DNA of 64,000 nt. Origin: an uncultured Pseudomonadales bacterium (lineage in GTDB: Bacteria; Pseudomonadota; Gammaproteobacteria; Pseudomonadales; Porticoccaceae). This document shows positions 57,178 to 64,000 of the stretch, one piece after another. Location of the stretch: contig CALSQH010000003.1 in assembly GCA_943788445.1 (NCBI GenBank), forward strand, positions 310,001-374,000, written 5' to 3'. Each line of letters opens with the position of its first letter. Within the stretch, counting starts at the first letter, position 1. The translations under genes and the position numbers were made by a program. The notes under the pieces are model-generated. The model was given only the letters and a program-made list of their open reading frames with translations, ran no database searches and was not told the DNA's origin.

Positions 57178-57945
57178 TTACATATTACCTATACATTGCC
57201 CACCGTCCACCGGCAATGCAACACCATTTAAATAACTGCCCGCATCACTGGCCAATAGCAAAAACGGCGCACTCATCTCATCCATACTGCCAGCGCGACC
57301 CGAGGGCGATCCAGCAATAAAGGCCTGACCCTGAGGCGACTCAAATAGACCCTCAGTCATCTCGGTTAAAAAGTAACCGGGACACAGAGCATTAACCCGA
57401 ATCCCCTTGCGCATCCATTCCAACGCCAACGCTTTAGTCAGCTGCACCACCGCTGCCTTGGATGCCGAATAACTCGACTGAGCAAAAGCCACGCGCAGCC
57501 CCAGAATAGACGCGGTATTAACAATACTGCCGCCAACACCCGCCGCAATCATTCGCTTCGCCGCCTCCTGAGCGACAATCCATACGCCCTTAACGTTAGT
57601 ATCGATCACCTTATCCCAGTTTTCCTCATTGATCTTCAGCGCACTTTTACCATCCGCCACACCGGCATTATTGGCAATTACAGTGACGGTGCCAAAGGCC
57701 GCTTCCGCCTGATCAAAGGCCGCTACAATCGATGCAGAATCAGTGACATCCATTGCCACCGCAAGCGCTTCGCCACCAGCGTCCTGAATTTCGGCAACCA
57801 GTGACTCAAGGCGATCAACGCGTCGCGCTGCCACAACAACTTTGGCGCCACGGGCCGCTAATATCTTCGAAAAATGCACCCCAAAACCACTGGAGGCACC
57901 AGTGACCATTGCAACTTTTCCAGTCATATCAAATTCTGTTGTCAT
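57178..57945 (-). CDS. Short-chain dehydrogenase/reductase
   Basis: The 255-aa classical SDR has the NAD loop VTGASSGFG, NNAGVAD, catalytic Ser in NTASILG, and YSASKAA with the Tyr/Lys. The C-terminal PVDGGQCIG is typical. It lacks a long insert, so the substrate is open; FabG- or gluconate-type roles are possible. It lies upstream of pdxH on the same strand. Confidence 0.9.
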   Translation of the reverse strand: MTTEFDMTGKVAMVTGASSGFGVHFSKILAARGAKVVVAARRVDRLESLVAEIQDAGGEALAVAMDVTDSASIVAAFDQAEAAFGTVTVIANNAGVADGKSALKINEENWDKVIDTNVKGVWIVAQEAAKRMIAAGVGGSIVNTASILGLRVAFAQSSYSASKAAVVQLTKALALEWMRKGIRVNALCPGYFLTEMTEGLFESPQGQAFIAGSPSGRAGSMDEMSAPFLLLASDAGSYLNGVALPVDGGQCIGNM

Positions 57946-58223
57946 TGTTATTCTCTTTTATTTTTTGTAGTTATAGGCTGCGAGTTAATACTGTTATTTG
58001 TTTCCTAGTTTAACCCGACGACGATCGGCTAAGGGTAAAAAAAAGGACTGTTTAGTTCTGGGGATTTGGGGTGGTTTCTTTGTGGCTTTTGCATTCTGCA
58101 AAGGGGGATTTGTTGGTCTATGTTTAGTGTTGACTGAGTACTTGATAATTAATTTAAGATCACAAATCTCGTTAAAAAATATCTAAACACACCATCATCA
58201 AACAATCCTGAGCAGGAATAAAC

Positions 58224-58403
58224 ATGACTGATCAAGCAGAACTAAAAGTAGCTTCAAAAGAGCAAATTGCATATAAGCTCGCCATCGACATTGCCGGTCA
58301 AGAAAACTTACTGAGTGACAATTCAACATATAGAAAAAAACTGCTCGACCTTTATGCCGAGTGCTTAAGCGCTACGAGTGGTTTCCGTAGAAATGGTGAA
58401 TGA
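58224..58403 (+). CDS. Small hypothetical protein (59 aa)
   Basis: The ATG at 58224 is preceded by AGGA at 7 nt. The 59-residue product is helical and charged, with the core KEQIAYKLAIDIAGQENLL and the second helix YRKKLLDLYAECLSAT. It is too short for most ORF calls. It resembles small all-helical proteins found singly in proteobacterial accessory regions; function unknown. It is followed by the 248-aa gene on the same strand. The 278 nt before it show no other gene. Confidence 0.65.
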   Translation: MTDQAELKVASKEQIAYKLAIDIAGQENLLSDNSTYRKKLLDLYAECLSATSGFRRNGE

Positions 58404-58516
58404 TTATAACTACTGTCTATGCCCCTCTTTTAATTCTTCTGTAAAAGAACGATCAATAATACGACCGCTTTTATAGGCAGCTAAACAACTTACTGGAAGA
58501 TTATTAGGTTTTCGGT

Positions 58517-59263
58517 ATGGAAGAAACTATAGAGCTTATGCTTAAACTGATGGATAGAGTATTCCAGGACTTTGAGCATGGAATGCCCACCAAACCTAAG
58601 CTTGTTAAGCTACCTTTTGGCTCTGCTTATAGATTTAAAGAAAAAACTATATACCAAGCCATGATTCAAAAACTGGCTCGTGTTCAGAGCTCTGTGCGAG
58701 CTGCACAGATTTTATTAAAAAATGGTTTTCTGCAAGAGCAGGCGATCATTCACCGTACTATTGATGAAACTAATGAAGATATTATATTTCTTGCTCGAGC
58801 AGCAGCCAACGAAAGAATTACTGAGTTGCATGATCGATTCTTAGAAGCCTTCTGGGAAGAAGAAATTGACGAATCAGGAAAGATGATTGACTCAGAGCAA
58901 AAAAGGCCAATGATCCCACGCAAGAAAATTCATGCTTACTTGGCAAAGGATACTGGCTTTGAACTAGATCCAAGCACTCACCAAAAGTTAATCAGAACTA
59001 TTAGTAAAGCTTATTCTGGATTTGTGCATGGCGCTTCTCCTCATATTATGGATATGTACGGCGGTAATCCGCCTCACTTCCACACTAAAGGAATGCTTGG
59101 AACTCACAGAATGGAAGAGCACGCGGATGATCTATGGAACTACGTTTATCGTAGTTTTATATCTCACATCTTAGTTGGAAAAGCTATTGGAGCTGAAAGG
59201 CATGTCGAGATACTTACGAACCATTTACATGAAATTGAGCGTTCAGTAGGTATGCACGAATAG
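58517..59263 (+). CDS. Hypothetical protein, all-helical (248 aa)
   Basis: The 248-aa protein is predicted all-helical with no TM or signal. It has a long helical pair (KLARVQSSVRAAQILLKNGF, then QEQAIIHRTIDETNEDIIFL), a charged middle, and a C-terminal half with GFVHGASPHIMDMYGG. The His-rich part recalls DUF5677-like proteins, but I am not certain. Base use is more AT-rich than its neighbours, which suggests transfer. There is a ~110-nt gap to the small gene before it. Confidence 0.65.
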   Translation: MEETIELMLKLMDRVFQDFEHGMPTKPKLVKLPFGSAYRFKEKTIYQAMIQKLARVQSSVRAAQILLKNGFLQEQAIIHRTIDETNEDIIFLARAAANERITELHDRFLEAFWEEEIDESGKMIDSEQKRPMIPRKKIHAYLAKDTGFELDPSTHQKLIRTISKAYSGFVHGASPHIMDMYGGNPPHFHTKGMLGTHRMEEHADDLWNYVYRSFISHILVGKAIGAERHVEILTNHLHEIERSVGMHE

Positions 59264-59314
59264 ATCAGAACTCACATTTTATTGAACAACAACTTCGAAT
59301 ATATTATGCAAGTA

Positions 59315-60007
59315 TCACCCGTAAGTAACATACCCTTCCAACTTATTAGTATCCAAATGAGGAACCCCATTAAAGCCAGATAGATTCATCTTCTTAGCAT
59401 TAAAAAAGAAATGACTAATCGCCGTATTTTTATACTGCAGATTTAAATCAAAAATCTTCTCATCGGGAATCCCCAGCACCAAGCCAACAAAAGTACTTAT
59501 CGACCCACCAGAACCAATCGCTAATATGCTCTTGCCACTGTCGGCCATGGCCTGAATTCGCTGCTGTGAATCATTGACACGGGTTTTAAAATCCACCCAG
59601 GTCTCAGGCACATCGGGAATACCATCCTGAGTCCAAACGGTCAAAACCTTGCGCAGTAAACGGTAGTAATTTTTTTGATCCGAGGGGTGTGCGGCAATCT
59701 GCTGATAGAGTGGATCATCGCCATAGGTTAGACCATAGGCTTCGGTCATTTCAGTAAAATTGTATTCATTAAGCCCTGGCAGTACCAGCCGATCGCTGCC
59801 ATCAATACCCATACCCACACAGATACCATCGAGAGTTTGATGGTGGCGATTCATATCGCCGACCACAAGGGTATCGAAGTTAATACCGCGATTACCCAGA
59901 TGCTCGCCAAGCCAACGTGACTGCTGATGGCCAAGACCGGATAGCTGATCGTAATTTGCAGCGCCAAAAGAGGCCTGAGCATGACGTACTAGATAGAGCT
60001 CACTCAT
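59315..60007 (-). CDS. Histidine phosphatase family protein
   Basis: The 230-aa protein begins with LVRHAQASFG (phospho-acceptor RHG-type motif, here RHA) and has the later catalytic His in an LAIGSGGSI context rather than the usual GHG. The second motif is weak, so catalytic activity should be checked. It is the phosphoglycerate-mutase/acid-phosphatase superfamily; the substrate is unknown. Confidence 0.8.
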   Translation of the reverse strand: MSELYLVRHAQASFGAANYDQLSGLGHQQSRWLGEHLGNRGINFDTLVVGDMNRHHQTLDGICVGMGIDGSDRLVLPGLNEYNFTEMTEAYGLTYGDDPLYQQIAAHPSDQKNYYRLLRKVLTVWTQDGIPDVPETWVDFKTRVNDSQQRIQAMADSGKSILAIGSGGSISTFVGLVLGIPDEKIFDLNLQYKNTAISHFFFNAKKMNLSGFNGVPHLDTNKLEGYVTYG

Positions 60008-60150
60008 TGCATATCCTGTCGGTTATGGTGATTGGATTTTGTCTATTTGTATTTAAACCCAATTTAAAAACTATGAATAGGCATGCAAGGATATATCAGA
60101 AGATGGCTAAAAGACGAGACTGTATCTCTAAGTCCCCGAACCCCTATTTG

Positions 60151-60205
60151 ATGACAAAATACCCCCAAAACCACTATAAAAATTAACAACTTAGGAGTAT
60201 ACTCC
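60151..60205 (+). promoter_or_regulatory. Promoter region and 12-bp palindrome upstream of deaD
   Basis: ATGACA (60151-60156), an 18-nt spacer and TATAAA (60175-60180) form one candidate promoter. A perfect palindrome GGAGTATACTCC (60194-60205) lies just after it and includes TATACT, a second possible -10. The ~50-nt leader to the ATG at 60254 has a GC-rich stretch (CCGGGGCC). Confidence 0.4.
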
Positions 60206-60253
60206 GCCGCCTCTCAATCCGGGGCCTAAACTCCCCAAGCCACAGGTAAATCA

Positions 60254-62179
60254 ATGTCGTCAGCTGACTTCGCATCATTGGGTCTTTCTGCCCCCGTTTT
60301 AAAAGCCGTTAAACAACTCGGATACGAGCAACCCTCCCCTGTTCAAGAGGCTAGCATTCCTATTATTTTGGAAGGCAAAAATCTTCTTGGAACTGCCCAG
60401 ACAGGTACAGGTAAGACTGCAGCGTTTGCCCTGCCGTTTTTAAGCATGCTCGACGAAAAGCAGAAAGCACCACAGATTCTGGTACTGACACCAACCCGTG
60501 AGCTAGCGATTCAGGTGGCTGAAGCATTTCAGAGTTATGCCAAACATATTAAGGGTTTCCATGTTCTGCCGATTTACGGCGGTGCCGATATCGGCGGTCA
60601 GCTGCGTGGCTTAAAGCGCGGCACTCAGGTTGTAGTGGGTACTCCCGGTCGAATGCTTGACCATTTGCGTCGTCGCAGCCTGGATCTCAGTCAGGTTAAA
60701 GGCCTGATTCTTGATGAAGCTGATGAAATGTTGCGTATGGGCTTTATCGATGATGTTGAGACAATTCTTTCCAAGACGCCTGCTGATTGTCAGCGCGCAC
60801 TGTTCTCGGCAACTATGCCGCCGGCCATTAAGCGTGTTGCCGATAAGTACCTGGGCGATGCTGAAGTGGTTAGCATTGAAGCTAAAACTAAAACTGTTGA
60901 GCGTATCGAGCAGTCTTACCTGATGGTTAAAGGCCACCAGAAGATGGATGCGCTTACTCGTATCCTCGATGTTGAGCAGTTTGATGGCATGATTATTTTT
61001 GTGCGTACCAAGTCTGCCACGTTAGAGATTGCTGAAAAATTAGAAGCCCGCGGATTCTCCTCCTCGGCGCTAAATGGCGATCTGACTCAGACACTGCGTG
61101 AACGCACTATTAACCGCCTAAAGAAAGGTCAGGTGGATATAGTTGTGGCAACCGATGTTGCTGCCCGCGGTCTGGACGTTGAGCGTATCAGCCATGTGAT
61201 CAACTACGATATCCCTTACGATAATGAGTCTTATGTTCACCGTATTGGCCGAACTGGCCGTGCGGGACGCGAAGGCAAGGCAATTCTGTTTATCACACAG
61301 AAAGAAAACCGCATGTTGCGTTCGATCGAGAAGTCGACGCGTCAGGCAATTAGCCAGTTTAATCTGCCGAGCAATGAAGAAGTCAGCGGTCAGCGTGTCG
61401 CTCAGTTTAAAGAGCAGTTGATCGGCATGTGCAAATCAACCAAACTGGATAAGTTTAATTCATTGGTTAAAGAAGTTGCGGCGGAGAACGAGATCGATAT
61501 GGCTGTTCTGGCTGCGGCACTGGCCTTTGAAGTTCAGAAAGAGCGACCATTGTTTCCAAAACTGGCAACTTTAGATGCGCCTAGAGCCTCGTCTAACGAC
61601 CGTTCAAGCGATAGAAAAGAACGTAAGCGGCCTGAGCGCGGTGATCGTTCTGAACGCAGCGAACGAAGTGACCGTCCAGATCGTGGTGAGCGCACACAGC
61701 GTGAAAGACCTACTCGCGAAAAGAGCGGCCCTGCCGATCAGGATGGCAATGAGATTCCAATGATCACTTACCGCATTGAGGTAGGTCGCAATGACGACGT
61801 TTCACCGAAGAATATTGTTGGCGCGATTGCCAATGAAGCGGATATCGATGCACAGTTCATTGGTCATATCAAACTTCACGACGATCACAGTACTGTCGAT
61901 CTTCCAGAAGGTATGCCTAAAGAGCTTTTTGATCACCTGTACAAGGTGCGCGTTTGTCAGAAGGCACTAAAGATCAGCGTTGATAATGGCACTGCTGGCG
62001 AACAGCGCGATGCTAAGCCTGGTTATAAAGGTAAGCAAGAGGGCAAGAAGGGAAGCGGCAGAGAAGATAGAAGAGATCGCAGTGCGCCGGCACGCAAAAA
62101 GCCGGCCTTCAAAGGCAAGTCTAGCGGCGATTCAGAGCCAAGAAAACCCCGCAAGCGTCCAGCTACTGATCGCAAATAA
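60254..62179 (+). CDS. deaD: ATP-dependent RNA helicase DeaD (CsdA)
   Basis: The 641-aa protein has the DEAD-box motifs: Q motif (GYEQPSPVQ), AQTGTGKT, PTRELAIQV, DEADEML, SATMP, HRIGRTGRAGR. A C-terminal DbpA-type RNA-binding domain (YRIEVGRNDDVSPKNIVGAI) follows, with an Arg/Ser/Glu-rich spacer (~455-500, repeated RSERSDR) and a basic Lys/Arg tail. It unwinds structured RNA at low temperature and in ribosome assembly. Its 3' end overlaps the yqcC-like gene by 17 nt, tail to tail. Confidence 0.95.
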   Translation: MSSADFASLGLSAPVLKAVKQLGYEQPSPVQEASIPIILEGKNLLGTAQTGTGKTAAFALPFLSMLDEKQKAPQILVLTPTRELAIQVAEAFQSYAKHIKGFHVLPIYGGADIGGQLRGLKRGTQVVVGTPGRMLDHLRRRSLDLSQVKGLILDEADEMLRMGFIDDVETILSKTPADCQRALFSATMPPAIKRVADKYLGDAEVVSIEAKTKTVERIEQSYLMVKGHQKMDALTRILDVEQFDGMIIFVRTKSATLEIAEKLEARGFSSSALNGDLTQTLRERTINRLKKGQVDIVVATDVAARGLDVERISHVINYDIPYDNESYVHRIGRTGRAGREGKAILFITQKENRMLRSIEKSTRQAISQFNLPSNEEVSGQRVAQFKEQLIGMCKSTKLDKFNSLVKEVAAENEIDMAVLAAALAFEVQKERPLFPKLATLDAPRASSNDRSSDRKERKRPERGDRSERSERSDRPDRGERTQRERPTREKSGPADQDGNEIPMITYRIEVGRNDDVSPKNIVGAIANEADIDAQFIGHIKLHDDHSTVDLPEGMPKELFDHLYKVRVCQKALKISVDNGTAGEQRDAKPGYKGKQEGKKGSGREDRRDRSAPARKKPAFKGKSSGDSEPRKPRKRPATDRK

Positions 62180-62489
62180 ACGCATCTATTGCGGCAAGGT
62201 GCCGAATAAGTGATATTGCATCCACTTGTTCGGCCTTGTAAAACTCTTCAGCCATAGGCGCTATGCTGCATTTCTCAGGTAGCGCTGATACGGCTTCAAC
62301 AATCCCAGCCATCCTCGGCAAGAAAATAAACTGTAACCACTGATTAAAACTTAGCTTGTCTATGGCAAAGGGCTCACTGCTGGCCAGTGCCTCTGCTGAT
62401 GGCCTCTGCTGATCCCACCGCTGCATTGCACGAAGCTCTTGCTCTACAGCCAACAGCAGTCCGGCTAGCTGCTTATGAGTATTATCCAT
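62163..62489 (-). CDS. yqcC: YqcC family protein (DUF446)
   Basis: The 108-aa protein has the YqcC core: LSFNQWLQFIFLPRM, then IAPMAEE, and a helical N-terminus with LLLAVEQELRAMQRW. E. coli yqcC neighbours truC; here it lies downstream of a DinG-type helicase gene. No signal, small helical protein; function unknown. The 3' end overlaps deaD. Confidence 0.8.
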   Translation of the reverse strand: MDNTHKQLAGLLLAVEQELRAMQRWDQQRPSAEALASSEPFAIDKLSFNQWLQFIFLPRMAGIVEAVSALPEKCSIAPMAEEFYKAEQVDAISLIRHLAAIDAFICDQ

Positions 62490-62494
62490 TTTCG

Positions 62495-64000
62495 CTAACC
62501 AATTTCTCGACGGAAAGGTGGCAGTGCATTTAATAGTTGACCGCCATAACGCTTGGTGATTAAACGTTTATCTAAAATAGTCACTGCGCCAGTATCAGTT
62601 TCAGTACGCAGCAGCCGTCCGCAAGCCTGAATCAGGCGCAATGAAGCAATCGGCAGTGAGATATCAAAGAACGAGTTACCACCGCGATCTTCAACCCACT
62701 CTGAGAGCGCTTCGTGAAGGGGATCATCTGGAACAGCAAAAGGCAGCTTGGCAATCACCACATGCTTGCAGTAATCACCGGGCAGATCGACTCCTTCGGC
62801 AAAGCTAGCCAGCCCCATCAAAACGCTGGTGCGGCCCTGATCAATTCGCTCTTTGTGCAGACGAACCATTTCACGATTGGAAAACTGGCCCTGCATTATT
62901 ATTTCTTTCTGTAGATCTTTATCCAATTCATCAAAGACCTGTTCCATCTGACGCTTGGATGAGAACAGCACCAGAGTGCCGCAGCGCTTCTCCACTAGGC
63001 CGGGAAAATTATCAACAATATAACGGCTGTGCGCATCGACGGAATTACCCTCGACGGCATCAGAAGGAACACGAATAACCGCCGCTTCGCCATAGTTAAA
63101 GGCGCCGGCCACTGACATGAAATTGGCAAAATCTGGCACGCCGGTCTCGCGCTTTAAGGTTTCAAAGTTGCCCAGTGCTTTTAATGTGGCCGAGGTTAAA
63201 ACCGCCGCATAACAGCTGCCCCACAGGCGGTCGCTAAGTAACTCAGCGGCTTGAATGGGACTGGCATTAACCGAGATATCTATATTGCCGCCACTGTCAT
63301 CAAGGCGCAGCCAGCAGGCTGTGGGCATCTCGCCCTGCTTTAGCTCGCGGTGCAGCCTGTCCCAGAGTGCTAATAGCTGCTCTGCTCTCGACTGCCAGCT
63401 TCCCGCCTGCTGATAAAACATTTCAATATCTGGAATAGGCACCGGATACTGTTTGTCGCCCAGCGCATCGTTAAGGGTATCCACCAACACTTCAAGACGC
63501 CCTAACCAGCCGCTGGTTTTATGGGCTATCTGTTTGGCTATATCGCGAATACCGGCACCGACATCCCCATGGGCATATCTATAGCGCCCATCCTCTGGAT
63601 AATCGGCAGACTCTAGACTCTGTTGCAACAGCGGGTAGGCAAAACTGAGCAGTTCGGCAATTTGTCCAGCTTCTTTTTCAATACGTGGCAGCTGTTCGGT
63701 AAGGGCGCTGTCTTTTTCAAACAGTGGCCCCTGACCTTTGATCTGTTTTTGCAGGCGCTCAAGAAAGGTAATACTGTTGTTGACGCGGCACTCAGCGCCA
63801 AAATGACGAATCGCGGTATCGCCGAGACGATGACCTTCGTCAAAGATATAAATACAATCTTCTGGGGGCGGCAATATAGCACCACCACCGAGGGCGAGAT
63901 CAGCCATAACAAGATCGTGGTTGGCAACAATACATTCGCTCTCTTCAAGTTCATTGCGGGCGTTAAAGAACGCGCATTGATTAACAAAGCGACAACGTCT
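62495..64000 (-). CDS. dinG: DinG-family ATP-dependent DNA helicase (N-terminus beyond window)
   Basis: The frame stays open to the window end, so ~502 C-terminal residues are seen. Near the edge CRFVNQCAFFNARNE has Cys spacing like the Fe-S cluster region of XPD-like helicases, followed by VANHDLVMADL. Then the DEGH box (IFDEGHRLGD), TSATLKALG, GLASFAEGVDLPGD and motif VI QACGRLLRTETDTG. These helicases unwind R-loops and structured DNA. YoaA is the close alternative; DinG is favoured by the C-terminal spacing. The downstream yqcC-like gene is 5 nt away. Confidence 0.78.
   Translation of the reverse strand, partial: RRCRFVNQCAFFNARNELEESECIVANHDLVMADLALGGGAILPPPEDCIYIFDEGHRLGDTAIRHFGAECRVNNSITFLERLQKQIKGQGPLFEKDSALTEQLPRIEKEAGQIAELLSFAYPLLQQSLESADYPEDGRYRYAHGDVGAGIRDIAKQIAHKTSGWLGRLEVLVDTLNDALGDKQYPVPIPDIEMFYQQAGSWQSRAEQLLALWDRLHRELKQGEMPTACWLRLDDSGGNIDISVNASPIQAAELLSDRLWGSCYAAVLTSATLKALGNFETLKRETGVPDFANFMSVAGAFNYGEAAVIRVPSDAVEGNSVDAHSRYIVDNFPGLVEKRCGTLVLFSSKRQMEQVFDELDKDLQKEIIMQGQFSNREMVRLHKERIDQGRTSVLMGLASFAEGVDLPGDYCKHVVIAKLPFAVPDDPLHEALSEWVEDRGGNSFFDISLPIASLRLIQACGRLLRTETDTGAVTILDKRLITKRYGGQLLNALPPFRREIG

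Overview
The window looks like chromosome of a marine gammaproteobacterium, most plausibly in or near the Cellvibrionales (SAR92/Porticoccaceae-like). This is inferred from gene order and gene types only: a BioH-BioC fusion inside bioB-F-(HC)-D, a DUF3094 protein, glnK-amt next to ubiK-comM, dsbC-hom-thrC, and ybbAP divergent from tesA. No rRNA, tRNA, CRISPR array or complete mobile element was seen.

Layout. 0-4.5 kb: end of an SMP-30-like gene, selO, and a dgcN-dgcA operon that matches the D-glutamate catabolism route of marine Proteobacteria. 4.7-11.5 kb: an accessory block of secreted proteins, made of a 529-aa repeat protein, a ~940-aa zinc-dependent phospholipase C-like protein, and four small Cys-containing secreted paralogues, one with an in-frame stop. 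11.6-25.6 kb: a peptide and amino-acid utilisation region with L-asparaginase, a DppA-like D-aminopeptidase, a beta-lactamase-fold hydrolase, an AONS-like PLP enzyme, an S9 peptidase, and a FecI sigma/FecR/TonB-receptor module. Two Lar-like zinc-ribbon genes plus an XRE regulator sit inside it. Several of these genes are frameshifted. 25.7-31.8 kb: a Cu/Zn-type permease, an orphan degenerate histidine kinase and ybbA-ybbP. 31.9-45.4 kb: tesA, msrB, an EamA exporter, recJ, an epoxide-hydrolase-like enzyme, the biotin operon with a BirA-type operator, and thrC-hom-dsbC.

45.5-48.5 kb is a nitrogen module: an outer-membrane protein, glnK and amt, followed by a second glnK. A good sigma-54 promoter and NtrC-like sites lie upstream of the outer-membrane protein gene. 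48.7-54 kb: ubiK, a broken comM, a frameshifted potassium channel, a SIMPL protein, two LysE exporters and yciH. 54-64 kb: an intact S9 peptidase, greB, pdxH, an SDR, a small accessory pair (59 and 248 aa), a histidine phosphatase, deaD, yqcC and part of a DinG-type helicase.

Two themes stand out. First, D-amino acids and peptides: DgcN/DgcA, DppA, a D-peptidase-like serine hydrolase, S9 peptidases and a TonB receptor with its own sigma/anti-sigma pair. Second, frameshifts crowd into short patches (13.6-14.2, 18.9-23.6 and 48.4-53.0 kb). Conserved residues survive across the shifted frames, so the breaks are either very recent or consensus errors, and the affected genes should be read with that in mind.
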